Shown here piece after piece: positions 10,386 to 25,100 of a stretch of DNA of 64,000 bases. The stretch spans positions 25,797,803-25,861,802 of the forward strand of contig NC_079896.1 in the NCBI RefSeq assembly GCF_024868665.1, in the 5' to 3' direction. The notes beneath the pieces were generated by a model, which was given only the letters and a program-made list of their open reading frames with translations, did not search any database and was not told the origin of the DNA. The DNA comes from Triplophysa rosa (Eukaryota > Chordata > Actinopteri > Cypriniformes > Nemacheilidae). Each line of letters begins with the position of its first letter. Position 1 is the first letter of the stretch. A program made the position numbers and the translations under genes.

Positions 10386-13300
10386 ATGGCAGGAACAGCT
10401 TTAAAAAGACTTATGGCTGAATACAAACGTAAGTTATCTGATGCGAAGTGCAACACAACGCGAATTACTAACTGCTAATTACTCTCAAACACACTCGAAT
10501 GCTTCCAGAACTTTACCGACATATGCTGACAGGTTGAAATTTGACCTCATTTTAGCAAAACAAATCACCAGAGCTCCTAATTCTCTCTTATATATCAGTG
10601 TTTCCGTGACACGCTGCAACTTTCACATATCCGTTTTCATTGACGTTATATTAAACGTTGGACCTCCTAACACAAATGAGTTATGTTTAACATATTTCTT
10701 CTTTTCCAGAACTTACCCTCAATCCTCCGGAAGGCATAGTTGCAGGTAAGAATTAGTGCAATTATTAAACTATTCCATTGACCTTGATTTACCCAAGATT
10801 GTTGTCTTCTGTACTCAAAAAGTCCGCTTACTGTACAATATGTTATTACATAAGTGTGTTGTTATAGCACTGGTTAATGGCGGTGATCTCGTCTCCACAG
10901 GGCCTGTAAATGAGGAGAACTTTTTTGAATGGGAGGCTTTTATAATGTAAGTATTAATCTTTTATGTCAATACACCCTTATTTATACAGCGCTTTATATA
11001 CACTATGGATCACAGTAATAAACAGGAGCGTAAGATGCAAACATTATGATACAGCACATCAGTAAGTTACTGGTTAAGTTTAATGTCTATGTATTGTCTG
11101 GCGTCAGCGCGAGTATGGGAGCTTAATTACACAGTACAGTACATACCTAAAACAGAAAACTATATAAATACAGTAATATTCGCTTCTCTCTTCGGATACT
11201 GTGTGCTTACACACAGACGTGCGAACATATCAACATCTCTCTCACATTAGTAAAGTCTCTTTAACGGGGGAAGGCCGTGGCCTCAAAATGTAAGGTGAAT
11301 GACGCAACATAACGCCAGCAGGGGTCACTTTTACTTCATTACGTAAATAATCAGCAGTCCAGTTTTGCTTGAATACATAATCGAAAATACAGTTTTAACG
11401 CTATAATATTGATTGTTTATGTTCCTATGGGTGTTTCCAAGTGATTCACAGAATCGTTAGGTGACGCGGTCAATGCGCGCTATTCGGTTGTTAATAAGTG
11501 GTGACTTAAGGAAAACCGTTTCCGGGTCCAACCATCTATTCATCTCAAGCGGGGCTACAGCTTTAACAGCTGTTAATGAGCACAGTTTACTCACATCGCA
11601 TATTTAAGCGGAGCATTTATTTAGTTTAATTTATATAGTTTTACAGCTCGCCATGAGCGTATATTAGCATTTTTTGTTGTTTGCCTGTAGCTTCTTTTTG
11701 AGCTTTTGGTCCCGGAAACAGTATATGACCTTCCATATATGGTGGTGCGTGACGTCAGACTAAACAACTGAATATCATGAATAAATCAAACAGAATCGAG
11801 GAAGGAAAAGGTACTATACTTGCTTTTAATTTCTATGGCATGTGTTAAAACAAAACTGTGCATTCCATGTTGGAGTGGGCAGTATGAAAAACCATGTTTT
11901 ATAGTAAAGTAGGTTACTTTCATGCTATCATTAATATATATAAAACATTATAGCACCACAGGCCCAATGAGCCTAGTGGTGGAGCTGCGCCACAGGCCCA
12001 ATGAATGCATTTTAATGAGGAATTGGAAGGGTTGGAGCAGTGTTGGGTAAGTTACTCTCAAAAAGTAATTAATTACTAGTTACTAATTACACATTCAATA
12101 GTGTAATTAGATTACTGTACAAATGACTCTCTCCAAAAAGTATTTAGTTACTTATTACTAATTACTTTCTATATCCTACATCAACCTTGATGAGTTAAGT
12201 GATTCAAGGATAGACATGAAAGGGCTCTTTTAATTCATTCAAATAAATAATATAAAACTACATAAAGTACTCTTATTAACTGACCAAAGTATTACAAATG
12301 TGAGAAGGATACATTAAAGCACAGATTTTAAAGTTAGACTTTGAATTTTGATGTCAATTCCACTATTACACACACATATAATCCCTTACTTTACTTTTTC
12401 AAGGGAAAAGTAATTAAATTACAGTAACTAATTACTTAGTAACTAGTTACACCCAACACTGGGTTGGAGTGATGTTAGTAAGGGTGTCACGTGGACAATT
12501 CTGAACCAATTCACAAATTTCAAAAATATATTTTTTCAAATGTCTCTTGTCTGTTCATTGAACGGTAGGGAGAAGCGGCGCATTTAATTAACCGTACAGC
12601 AGGTGACTTGTCAATAGTGTTTCCTTAAACCTGTCACTGGTGTGCTGCAGTAGACAAATACAGTAATACTGCCAAAAGCACAGCTCCTTGACGGAGGTGT
12701 ATATGATTTTATCAGACGATGTGGCAATTCGTGAGTCGCGTTTGTTTAATATTTTATACTTGTTTTAATGCCTGACAACATAAACAGAAAATATAATGAG
12801 AGACGACTTTATTGGGCACTTAGTTGCATTAAAGTATAGAAACAAAAGTGCCAACACTGGTCAGAGGCCGTTTCCTAAACAGAAGGCTGCATCCTCCAGA
12901 GGTCACATTTGTACATTGCATACATCATAAAGAATGCCTTATTTCAGAATATGAACAACTATAAATACGACCATTATTCTTAGGCGTAAATGGTAATATG
13001 CTCGGACTTGATGACGTATGCAGCCTGCAAATGCGACCAGGCAGTTCTTGGCCACCATTGACTACCATAGTAGGGAAAATTGCTCTGTACATTTCTTTGT
13101 TCTGTTGAACGCAAAAGGAGATGTTTTGAAGAATGTAGGAAAGCAAACAGTTCTGGGGCACTTTTGACTACTATGGTAGTCAATAGTGGCCAAGAAGAAG
13201 TGTTTGGTTACAAGCATTAGACAGAATTGTCATTTTTGGGTGAAATGTTCCTTCAAAATATACAGATCTGTCAGTGAGGATACATTAAATGTAAAAGCTG

Positions 13301-16300
13301 ATTTTGAGTTTGCATAAGACGAAACAACGTGTCCTCGGGTAAATCAAACTAGTAGTCAGATCAGTGGTTTAAACCGATAAGTACCTGTGAGTGCCAAACT
13401 AAACAAGGAACATCGTTCTTAGCAAGTCCCCGACAGCTCTTCCACCGATATGGAACTGTTTTTGTTTGATGCCTCCACTGATGTGTGCGATTACGATCAA
13501 CCATACTGATATCCGCCCATAGAAACTACATGTTGATAGACAGGTGGATAACACATTTGCATGTGAAACAGGCCTTTGAGATCGATTCCATGAAGTTTGG
13601 CCACTGAGTGAATGTCTTTGGGTGATCCTGTAGATGGTTTTTAGTTTTTATGTCACAGGAAACCGTGTCAAACCCCTCTTACAATGCAATGACAACATTA
13701 AGCATACGGATTTGTTTGCAGAGTTCAGTGGTGTGGAAAGACAAGCTCTTAAAGCAAGAATAACTCAACCAAAGTTAGTCACTAACTGCCGTTTTATGGC
13801 GGTTTCTCTTTGAGACATTTTGGATGAGTCGAAGGGATTGTTTTGACGTATTGAGATGAAAAGTAGGCCTGACGGTTTTTTGGCTTTAATTGGTTTCACT
13901 TCCTTCTTTCTCAATGATTCAGTTACAGAATGTTGTTCGAGAAAGAATTGCCTGGATTTAGTTTTCATTTGAAGTTATATCTTGATCTTGTATTTTTGGC
14001 GCTTAAGTTTTTATTGCATTCTGTAATATTGACGTGGAGAAGTGTTCATCCTGAGTCCATCTGCTGTTCTACATCACAACTACAAACACCTGCTGTAATA
14101 AAACTACTGAATTCTCAGGATTTATGGGTAATACGAAAATAGTTGATGTAGACATCCACGTCTGTACTGCTTGATTTGATTCTTTTACATTTACACAGCA
14201 GAAGTGTATTTTGACAAGTTTGCCATACAAGACGACATTGTTGTCAAAACTGTGCATGCTAGGCCAGTAGTTGGTGATGTCACTTTGAAGCGTGCCATGC
14301 GCTCACACAGTACTTATTCTGTAGTGCGGCGAAAGCATCGAGCTATTTAATATAACATAATAATGACAAAAATTGTATTAAATATATTTTATTGTTGTAA
14401 TATTATATTATTATTTAATAAAAGCCAAATGCAGTATTATTTTGTTGAAAACTGTTGTGTAAATGCCTTCTACAACAAACCAACGCAAACATCTGGATGT
14501 TATAAGCAAATGAAAGGAGAATTAGTATCTTTTCTTGTCTTCTTCCATTAGGGGACCAGAGGACACGTGTTTCGAGGGTGGCGTGTTTCCTGCCATCCTC
14601 AGTTTCCCGTCAGATTATCCCCTCAGCCCTCCTAAAATGAAGTTCACCTGCGACATGTTTCATCCTAACAGTGAGTCAATCTGAATGTATTTAACATTCA
14701 CAGTGTTGTGGTTTGATGATTGGAATTTATTTGAATGTTGGATCACTGCAATGTACTTGAGCTTCATTGCAATAGAACCGTTTATGATAATGGCTCATTT
14801 GGATAAAAGTATCTATAAAAATGAAGAAAAAAATTCCTGAAGAATTTTCGTTTGGTTTAAATAAATGTGTTGTTCTTGTTGGACAGCATGGCTGAACATC
14901 TCCTTTGATTTAAATGTCTGCTCATTTCACTTAGTTCTTTGCTTTGAGTTTCCTTTTCAAGCAAAGTATTGATATGATTATGGATTATCCCACCTGTATG
15001 TTAGGGTTTGGTTGGGCGATGGGATATTTTGACTTTGGGATTTTCTGTTGTTTCTCATTTGTCCAGCTGCCGTGTCATAGGAATTATATTTTGTTTTTGG
15101 ACACTTGAGTGTATGTGCTTAAATGTCTGGAATTAGTTTAGTAGACAAAAATAGAATTTTGCAAATAAACATGTTTTTTTTTTCATGACAAAACTAAAAT
15201 TTTATTTAATAAAAAATGTTTCCGAAATGGATGACTTTGACTGAATAATGAAGAAAGAGCAGCCAGTAAGAGCACAGAATTGATGGGAACTCCTTTGATT
15301 AAAAAGCATCTCAGGGTCAGACATCAAGAAGCTTCTTGATAAAATGGCAAGAAAACATTTCTGCAAATTCTATTTAAAAGGTGACTACACCGAAGATGCT
15401 AAAATATAACACGTTTTATTTTTTAAAAACATTATTTTTAGTTACAACATAATTCACAATGTTCCCTTTGTTTTATTTCATAATTATGATGAGTTCATTA
15501 TTATTTTATTCATATTCTAAAATATGGAAAAAATATGAACATATAAGTGAGTAAATGTCCAAAAACTGTATATATATACTTTTTTTTTGCCTCCGTATGA
15601 TACATTTTTCATCAACTGTTACTGTCATATTGTCAGATTGATTTCATTAGCAGTTTTCTGCTGTATTAAACATATTGTTTAATGTTTGAAAGTGTGCGCT
15701 ATACTTTGCCATACATGGCATATTAATATTCGAAAACGTTCTGCAGATGCATTGTTTTTTACTATACAGCATAGTGATTCTTTTACATCACCCGTTTCGC
15801 TCCGTTCGCTCATCCAGTCGGATTGTCTGGTTTTGAGAGGCTGCAGAAGTGGGTTTGAGAAACACTTTTCTAAAGCAATAAAAGTCTCTCACCCTTGTCC
15901 TAAAGTGTCTCTATAGTCGGGATGTTTCCTCTGCTCCAGCTGTTGGATGTGTGGACAGAGCGTTCAGGGAAGTAAGTCCAGATAAAGGTCTTCCTGCAGG
16001 CCACAGATAGCAGTCGAGCAGTCAGCAGTTCTCTGATGGTGCCGGGACTCTGGAGCGTTTATCACGGCGGGACGGCTCAGATTCTCATCATGAGGAGATA
16101 ACATCCAGTGTTCTGATTTAGTGCGGGGGTGGATTCATTCAGGCCACAAAACGATTTTCTACGATTTTGAAGCCTGTTCGTTAATTGATGTATTGGGTTT
16201 TTTGCAGATTCATCAGTAGGTTCTGTTCATCCTGAGCGTTATGATGTTGTGTATCCCTTCATAACTATTGGGTATGGTCTGTGTTTTCTGCAGTCTACCC

Positions 16301-16810
16301 AGATGGCCGTGTGTGTATCTCTATCCTCCACGCTCCTGGCGATGACCCCATGGGATACGAGAGCAGTGCAGAGAGATGGAGTCCCGTTCAGAGCGTGGAG
16401 AAGATCCTGCTGTCTGTGGTCAGCATGCTCGCTGGTCAGTCAAAATCACAGCCAATCAAATCATTTTAGTACATGTGATGTAAGCTTTCCTGTGGCTGAG
16501 TGGTTAGAGCATGGCACTAACAACGCCAAGGTCCTGGGTTCGATCCCAGGGGATTGCACATAGTCAGAAACAAAATGTATCTGCAAGTCGCAATGCAACG
16601 CAAGTCGCTTTGGATAAAAGCGTCTGCCAAATGCATAAATGTAAATGTAATATGTTTATTACTTGTGTAACTATTGTCTCTTTTTTTGATCCTACAGAGC
16701 CGAACGACGAGAGCGGAGCAAACGTGGACGCTTCCAAGATGTGGCGCGAGGACCAAGAGCAGTTCAACCGGCTGGCCAAGCAGATCGTACGCAAATCTCT
16801 GGGTCTCTGA
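10386..16810 (+). CDS. ube2g2: Ubiquitin-conjugating enzyme E2 G2, complete
   Basis: UBE2G2 is the E2 of ER-associated degradation. With gp78/AMFR or HRD1 and the recruiter AUP1 it builds K48 chains at the ER membrane. Exons: 10386-10428, 10710-10745, 10901-10946, 14552-14670, 16294-16434, 16698-16810. The total of 498 nt gives exactly 165 residues plus stop, the length of human UBE2G2. Visible features are the start [14 protein letters not shown], the [20 protein letters not shown] segment, the active-site Cys in [20 protein letters not shown], and the acidic insertion after it that marks the G-type E2s. The C-terminus is [10 protein letters not shown]. All donors and acceptors are canonical. 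A candidate poly(A) signal lies at 17240. Intron 3 carries a hAT MITE (12038-12461) and intron 5 a SINE. Confidence 0.97.
12038..12461. mobile_element. hAT-type MITE with 8-bp target duplication
   Basis: Begins CAGTGTTGGGTAAGTTACT and ends GTTACACCCAACACTG. The flanks carry a perfect 8-bp duplication, ggttggag, at 12030-12037 and 12462-12469. An 8-bp target duplication and CAGTG termini are diagnostic of hAT elements. The interior is AT-rich and non-coding, so the copy is non-autonomous. It lies in intron 3 of ube2g2. Confidence 0.92.
16492..16650 (+). mobile_element. tRNA-derived SINE (HAmo-like, tentative)
   Basis: The head resembles a tRNA gene: an A box (gtggctgagtggttagagc) followed by a perfect B box, GGTTCGATCCC, at 16537-16547. 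The tail (gctttggataaaagcgtctg, then ccaaatgcataaatgtaaat) is the LINE-like tail shared by many cyprinid SINEs. It sits just after ube2g2 exon 5. It is not a functional tRNA gene: the acceptor stem does not pair and the tail is SINE. Confidence 0.8.
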
Positions 16811-17239
16811 CTCTCCCGCACACAGACACGAGCACACATGCACGCACACACTCCGGGACAGCGAGGATTGACGTTTACGAGGACACGCGCTCTCGACAGA
16901 AGAGCAGAGTTTCGTGCTGAGTCTTGTAGTGTACTACCCCCCTACATCCACCAGTGTGAGCACTTTACTCCCATCCAAACTTTCCTCCTCTCTTCTCCGC
17001 TGTCATCGGCTGGATGAGCAGACGGACGCTTTGAAGAATGCAAAACATTACACATCGGCCGGACAATGTTCTTGTAGAGAATCAAGAATCAATCGCAGAA
17101 TAAGTACAGGAGACATCGATTCGCAGCCGTTCCGGACTGTTTATCTGTGTTGCCTGTCCATACATCCATGAGATAACCAATGGAATGCGGCTTTTGGTTT
17201 GATAACAGTATGCTGATGCATGCTTCAATGCCTCTTTTT

Positions 17240-17245
17240 AATAAA
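17240..17245 (+). promoter_or_regulatory. Poly(A) signal, ube2g2 (candidate)
   Basis: AATAAA 430 bp after the ube2g2 stop, with a T/GT-rich stretch downstream near 17295-17305. A second AATAAA at about 17552 is an alternative. Confidence 0.45.
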
Positions 17246-17951
17246 ACACTTCGTAAGGAAAATCACATAGAGCGAGCGTGACTCCATCAGATCTGTTTGT
17301 TTGTTTATATAGGCTAGAGATTATATTACTGATGTTTCGGGAATCATGATAAAGTCTGTGGATGCAAACATTTTAATTATATTTGATATGAAACACTGTT
17401 TGAATTCGATAAATCGGGGTATTGTTTTTAAACCCACTCCTGTCATTCGTTCAAATTTCAAGCTAGAAAAAAAGACGATTTACGGTTCGATTTACAGTTT
17501 ATTTGGTCATTTGTATCGTTTTTCATCTGTTCTTAAGGTTTGTTCAGTGATACCAATAAAAAAAGAAATGTGGGTGATTTACGAGTGCTATTTTTTTTCA
17601 CAAACAGTCCACAGATCTAAACCAAACACTACTGGCTCCCATTGACTATGGACACAAAACCACTCTCATGTTTTGCTTGTTTTATTCACCAAACTACGTT
17701 TTAAATTTAAGTTATTAAGTTTACCAACTGCATTGGCCTTTCATACTATTGAATTCACCACACAATGCATATTGTGATCAGCACAAACAAATTGCTTGCA
17801 TTTATCATAAAAATAATTTATTATTTAAATTTTTTAATTAGTATCTAGCGAGACAAAATACAATAATTTATGTAATGACATAAAAATAATAATTGAAAAA
17901 AAGTGCTACAAAAGCCATTTTGTGATCCCCAAAGTTTTCTTTTTTTCAATG

Positions 17952-18327
17952 TTTAAGGTCCAGTGTGTATTTTTTTGGAGGATCTATTGACAGAAATGCA
18001 ATATAATAAACATAACTATGTGTTCATAGGTGTATAAAGACCTTACATAATGAAGCGTAATTTTTTTATTATCTTAGAATGAGCTTTTTCTATTTACATA
18101 CACCGCGGGTCCCCATGCATTGAATTCGCCATGTTTCTACAGTAGCCCTATACGGACAAACTGCTCTACAGAGCGCGTTTCGGCAAAGAAGCGAAAACGT
18201 GACGATATCTTCTGTGTCAGCCACCTTAGTGCTTCGTAAGGGAGGAGGGAGGGCTGGAGTGAGCCGTTGGTTGCAATTCGCAACCTCACCCCTAGATGCC
18301 GCTAAAATTCATACACTTGACCTTAAA
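17952..18327. mobile_element. MITE with tttaaggtccagtgtgta termini
   Basis: Starts tttaaggtccagtgtgta and ends tacacttgaccttaaa, an imperfect inverted pair. Interior words (aaagaccttacataatgaag, acagtagccctatacggaca) recur at 53061-53410 and in a shorter piece at 55060-55180, so this is a dispersed family present inside and outside the gene array. Confidence 0.75.
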
Positions 18328-19652
18328 CAAACCTTTTTCACTACAAAGAACCTGATGTGAAACAGAAAAGTTCATCAGGTGTTTAAGGTTCCTTATGGAA
18401 CCATACAGCCAAAACGTTTCTTCTATGGCATCGTGAAGCACCTTTATTTTTAAGATTGCATCTGTACACACCTGTGACCTATTTTTAGCTCGCAACCCAC
18501 GAGTCGAGAGCTATTACACAGAGTAACTTGTAAACAAGCACGCCGAGCCAAAATGGAGAGTGTGGCCATCTCTCCTGGAATCCCATCAATGGAAACACAA
18601 GCGCTTCACTCAAGCGATGAGTTTCTCTGTCTAAACACGTCTGATGTGAAGCTCAAAGCTCAGAACTGCCTCGGGGTCAGACGTAAGACCGCAAGCTTTC
18701 CATAAAGAGCTAACGTACAACGCACCTCGTTCTCTTTCACTCCCTTTTCTTTCTGCTTCACTTTTCTCTTACGCCGCTCGTGACCTTTGTGGCCAATTTG
18801 ATCTGGAACTGGTTCAGTTTGTTGAAGTCCAGCTTGTTCACGATTTCATCCCTAACCCAGCCTTGAAACTGACATCACCTTAGACTTTGATCAGACAGGG
18901 CAACTTTGGTTAATTTGTAATGACCTGTTTGACTCGATTTTTAATTTTTATGTGATGTTTTTGTCTACGCAAGATTATAAGAGGTTTTCTTTTTGTTTTT
19001 ACTGTATAGTTGAACTAGGAAGTATGAACGGTGGTGTACGCTAAAAGCTACTGGCTATTTTCAAGAAGTGATGTGCCCACCCCTATCCCATGTTTTGATA
19101 GTGAATATATATCTTTACAACAACGCTAGCCTTCGCGTGAAGGGCTGAAAAGAGCCAGAACACAGATCTTCAAACAGACTCTTTGAACCTGAAATTCTTG
19201 CCTCCGCTAATGAGTCAAACCCACCCATTTAGCCATCATTTAACCATTAGTGGCTTGTACATCCCCAAATAGTATCAGCAGATGGAGAGACCGAGAAAGA
19301 ACAAGAAAAAAAAGAGTTTCAAAACAAAAATACCTGCCAAACTAGGTGGGGATTGAACAGCTTCAGACATGAACGAGACCTCAAATCATGCTTATTAAGG
19401 ACATGATGTCTGTGCCTGATGGACACTGAAATGGCCGACAGTAGTGTGTAGACTTAAGGAGGGCTGTGAGGCATATCTAGAGACCCGACTGTCACAGAAA
19501 CATGATGTGAGACAGAAAAGAAACACTTAGCAACCACCCAGAGCATCCCAGCAACAACATAACAATGTGCAATGCACACGGAACCTGCATAGCAACACCC
19601 TGACAACCACTCCAGCATCATTGACATTTTGTCAGATAATTTGTGTATTATT

Positions 19653-19927
19653 TAGGGCTGTCAAACGATTAATTGCGATCAATCGCATCCAGAATAAAAG
19701 TTTGTGTTTACATAATGTATGTCTGCGCACTGTGCATATTAATTTTGTATTTATAAACACATACACATGCATGTATACATATTTAGGACATATTTATTTA
19801 TATTTACCAATAATTTCAATGATATATAAATGTTTCATAATTTTTATATATTTCTTAGGTATATGCATGTGTGTGTATGCACACTACAGTCATATATTAT
19901 GTAAACATGTTTCGTTTGACAGCCCTA
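19653..19927. mobile_element. MITE with TA-flanked gggctgtcaaacga termini
   Basis: Begins tagggctgtcaaacgat and ends tcgtttgacagccctag-type sequence (with a one-base variation), flanked by TA. This is the look of a Tc1/mariner-derived MITE. Relatives lie at 25934-26520 and 28810-29416. The 138-residue open frame across it is an artefact. Confidence 0.75.
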
Positions 19928-22163
19928 GAAATATTATATTACATTATCCTTTAAAAACTGCTAATTTTATGAAGTATGCTTAAGAACAGTTCAAGTATGT
20001 TTTAAGTATACTTTATGTGGTAAGTAAGTATATATCAATGTACTATAATTTGATTGTTAGGATACTATTTCAATGCTATTTGAGACTAGACACATTTTAG
20101 TTTATAAATGTAGTTTATGAGTTCACTTTGAGTACACAAATATTGTACAACAATGTTTGCATCACAACAACACTACTCGCATGGTATACTAAAAGTTGAC
20201 TAGTTCAATACTTGTAGCACATTTTATAGTTTCTGAAAGTACACTTGGAAGTATACTCTTAGTAAACTATTAGTTTAGTACTTTTTACACTACAAGTAAA
20301 CTTTACTATTTGTAGTAGTGTCAGTACTGTAATTTACTATATTATTCCACCCCAACGCTGACTTGTTACTGTATATAAACTCGTAAGTTTTACAGAAGGC
20401 ACTATTTAAAACTAAGTGGAAAGTATTTAATGGGCTACTTGATCAAAATAGTAATACAACTACAAACCAAGTATACTTAGATTACTTCATTATACTACTT
20501 AGTATATCTTCAAAAAAACTATTATAGTACATTGGCCAAATATTCTTGGACCAGCCAGTATGTCAGTGTAAGTCAAGTATACTTCAGTGTAATTTTAATT
20601 ATTTCAGATAAGAACATAAACAGACAGAAAGTGGGTATAGTGACAGACTAATATGCAAATTTGTCCTGTAGTGTGACGTCCTGTATTGAAATCTCTCTTA
20701 TGCTATTTTATATGATAAATATAAATATTAATGATATAAAACCACGTAAGATTAACAATTTGTTTTATAAATTTTGCTGTCACATCATAGGACACTTGTA
20801 GGATTTATTCTCCAACTACCCATGTCTACTTTCTTATTTTTAGTTGAAAAACATCAATAGCACACGTAAATAAAGGGATATATTATATGTTATGATAACT
20901 GTATGGCTTGTTTTCAGGGAATTTATTTTGCACCTTGTTCCTACCACATTGGCAGATTAATCTAACATAATTTCAACAGATTTATGCTTAAAACAAGAGA
21001 AAATATACACAAACCAGATTTTAGTTTTATTAGTATTTTAAATGAGCTTTTCTTTTAGATTTTTTGTTTTTATGGTAATTTTATATAAAGTTTTAGCAAT
21101 TTTGGTCAATTTTAGTTTTGTCATTTAATAATGCATTTTTATATTTTTTATGTCACTATATTAGATTAATTCATTTTTATTTCACTTGAGTTTTTGCTTA
21201 TTATTATAATTGTAGTGCTTTGAACTTTATTCAGTTTGTTTTTGAGGCAACACTTACAATTTTCATGGAGTTGAAGTTTTACCATAATCTTTTGATTTCA
21301 ATGAACAGAAACGTTTTCATTTTAGTAAACTAAAATAACCTTGACGCAAGCGAATTCAAAATACATATTCTTTTAAATCTCTCATGTAGTGTTGCTCCTC
21401 AAGAAAATGCATATGGTGTTAAAGTTGTTTACTTTCCTTGCCTTGAAAACAAGTGAAAGAATCCATGTATGACTATGTGACCGTGTTGTTAAGCACAATC
21501 TTGACTTGAGCTTCATAAAGGTCAGCGAGAGAACAATCCAGACCAGGACACACCGAGAGCGACTCCACCCAGACGATGAAAATCAAACAAGCGGGAGGGG
21601 GTTATGTTATGAAGGAGCTCAGGAAATCTCTCTCTCTCTGTCTGTCTGCCTGTCTCTGAACCTCCTTCTGAGCCCCTCCTCTCTCGTGTTGACATGACTT
21701 CATTTGAATGTCTCTCTAAATACAGCACCTTTCCCCCTGGAGCTCTCACTTCTCATCTGTTAGCATCTGATCCGACAGGTGACAGGTGTCTGGAACAAAG
21801 CTTGACTTCAGCAGCTTGTGGATGGGCAGACTTTGCTTACATCTTTGGCTTTTGCTCTTCCAAACTGTTAACGGTATATTTGCTCGTGTGTGTTTAAGAT
21901 GAGGCTTTGTTTCTGCTTCATGAAGTAGCCGATGACTGATTGATTTTAATCCGCTTCTTTTATCAAATCAAACAATGATGGACACTATTCATTCTGGACA
22001 ATTCAGGAAACTCTACATCAAGACGTCTTGACCACGGTCGGGACTTTTAAAGGTGTCGTAAGGACAGCGTTGGACCAGCTCGGACGAGTTCAGTGCACTG
22101 ATTTTGGACAGTTTTGCGGCAAAACACAATTTTGTTTCTTCTTTTGTGACAAAGTCACGTCTA

Positions 22164-25100
22164 ATGGAAGGTCTAAAGAACTTGGTGCCATCATCCTGGC
22201 ATCTTCCATTGCAGTGGTGTCTGCTGCTTCTTCCACTCACAGAAAGTGCGAGAGCAGTGCCATGGAAACCATGTACAGGTAAGGCACATGACCTCGCTTA
22301 TTTGATCTCAGATGAACTGCAAGTTTACTTTATTTGGTTTGACGATTGACAGCTGTCAAACGGTCTTGAAGGGATCTTTTAAGATATTTGATGGCGTTTC
22401 AAGTTTTTTAAATACTCATTTTGTGTTGCATGGAAATAAATAACATCAAATGAGTTTCAAAGGACACGTGTATTCTTAAACATGCTGGGTTATTTTCAAC
22501 CCAGCATTGGGTCAAATAGGGACGAACCCAACCATTGGGTTAAATTAAGCCAGCAAATGGTTTATGTTTGACCCTACAATGGGTTCAAACAACCCGGCAT
22601 AAGTTCATTTTTGACCCAATGCTGTGTTGAAAATAAGGCAGTGTTTTCATTGTTTCATATTGACTGTTTCTTTAAGAAATAAACTTCAGCATTAAACTGC
22701 TGCATCTCATTGGAATTCATCGTTATTTTCTCATTCAAATGAATGTGTACAATGTGAAAACAAAGTAGCCGCCTCATAAAATAGTTACAAACTGTGATGG
22801 GTGCTCTGATCTCGTTCAACAGACATCACAAAAAGTACCATTTGAGATTTTAAACATTTTAAAACTGTTTAGAGTTTGTGAATAGAAATGTCTATTGTTT
22901 AAACCCACCCATAACTTAACTTTCACCTTTAATCTAACCTGCACTCCCTCTTTAATTTATAATGGAATACATTTGTGGTATTTTGTTGTCACTAAGCTTA
23001 ATAAAAACACTGAATGAAATGTTTCACAATGGTCCGTAATTAGAGCTAATAGACTGTTATTACAATAGAAGCTGTAAATACCACAATGCTCTGGATGATC
23101 TCAAGAATGCTGAGAATGTGTAAAGAATCGACTCAAGTCCTTCATTTCATAACATCTCTTTGTTATCAGCGTGTCTTCTTTAAAGGAATAAGAAAGCAAA
23201 ACCAAACATTTTAAACATTTATTAAAACGATGGTTTTACAGTCTTTAGATTCAGATATTGCGGTATGCTCATGTTTTAAAACACATGACCCTCTTCCCCA
23301 CGATTCTGAGAATCTCACACTCTCTCTTCTATGTGTACTTTGCATGTGGGACAATTTGCATACTTTGGGAGATAAACTAAATAAAGATCCATTCCAATCC
23401 GCAGATGCAAACTCATCGTGGCCAAAAGTATACTCTTAATCTGCCACACTTACAGTATGTAAAAACATTGTGGTACATAATAAAATACACGTGTCAGTTG
23501 TGTTACCACTGCTATCTTCATTTACAGGCAGAACATTTGAGCTTTTAAGCCAATTGTCAGATCTATAAATGTATAGGAAAATTAAGCCGTAATTGCAATG
23601 CTAATTGGCTGATGGGACTTTAAGAACAAACACAGTCCTAAACGTTCCGTTAATGTTTTAATTACAGCAATAACAATTTGTAATACTGCCGACTGAAAAT
23701 ATCAATTCTTTTCATGCTCTTAAAGGTATAATTCACTCAAATGTAAAAATGATCTCATAATTTACTCCCCATCGTGCCATTTCATTAAATTAATTAAAAT
23801 GATACCAGTGGGTTACTAAATGTCTTCTGAATTGGAACAACACGTTTTTGAGACGAACCATATATATTTTGAGCTTATTTATTAAATGATTCATTCACTT
23901 GAGAGAAATGTAATGTTTGGGTGAACCGTTCCTTTAAGGGTCCTCCATAACATCTACCACGGAATATATACAATTGACATATAATTACATTTCGAAAGAC
24001 CATCAAAAGAAAAAGATGATTTTTGCCCGACCTCACAGTATCTTCCGGATGCAGATGCTGACAGGTCCATGCATACTCAAGACCTCATCTGCTTGTTTCT
24101 GAAACTCTTAACTTCTCTCATGTCTTGGTCTCCAGATCTTCATCCTCTGGACCTGCTGTCTCGTGTACTGCCCCGTGACGGGAGGGCTCTGGCCGGGGTC
24201 CGTATGGTACAGGCCGGAGATGCTCGTGGACTGCAGATCCTCAGTCCTTCACAGGCTCTCACCTTCCCGTCCTCTCAGCTCTTCGTTAACTGTCCTCTCT
24301 TCCCTGCTGAATTCTCCATCGTCGCCACTGTTAAAGTGCCTCACACCAGAGTAAAGGTTAGAATATACTTACTATAAACCTTTTATGGAGTTTTATTATT
24401 CTTATTTTAAGAGATTACATGGAAGTACATAAACACATTTTTTAATTAAAAAAAGCATATTTATTTTTTATTTACTTGATCAAATCCTCGTATCAATTTG
24501 AACAATGACTTTTAAAATAATAATACTGCTATAGTATCAAGTACAAATCGGTCTACCTAATATCTTCAAATGGTAAGTTTAGCATTAAGTAAATATTATA
24601 TTATTGTTATAATATTATTTAAAATGGTTGGGATTAAAATTATTAAAATTATAAAAGTTGCACTCTATACTGTAATAAAGTAATTAAGTAGTTTTATATC
24701 GTGTTTGTTTGTTTTTATTTACTTAGTTGAATAAAGTTATATTACTTACTGTAGTTAAGTAAACATTACTCATTTTCATCGGTACAGTAGTATATGTTTA
24801 TCATTAATGTTTTATTGATTTTGAAAGCAATCAAGTGTATTCATTCAAGATCTTTCAAGATGTTTGCATTCATAGAGAAATTTTCCAAACATCTTTTCCC
24901 AACAAACCTGAAATAATCATGAAAGGAAACCCAAACCAAGTCTGTGTCCTTTGTTTCAGAGAACTGAGTTTTTATTCGCTGTGGTGAAGGAAGATGTCAA
25001 TCAACTGCTGCTTGGTTTGCGTTTCTCTAAAGACAAAGTTCATCTGCTCTATCAGGGCTCAATGGGGAGAGAGCGTCTCAGTTTTAAAAGAATCCGGCTG

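Larger units (their letters stand above)
16811..22163. other. Intergenic region ube2g2 - tspear
   Basis: The ube2g2 3' UTR occupies the first several hundred bases. Beyond it are a long TIR element (17952-18327), a ggctgtcaaacg MITE (19653-19927) and a tract at 19980-20560 very rich in agtatact-type words, probably an old repeat. The tspear promoter and 5' UTR should lie close to 22.0 kb but no core element stands out. No gene is supported. Confidence 0.6.

Noticed and set aside
11733..11742. Further perfect CArG box (CCATATATGG) in ube2g2 intron 3, and another near 50374
   Set aside because: They lie in an intron of a housekeeping gene and in a MITE; at this frequency they are expected by chance.
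16492..16560. tRNA gene
   Set aside because: A and B boxes are present, but no acceptor stem forms and a LINE-like tail follows, so this is a SINE head.
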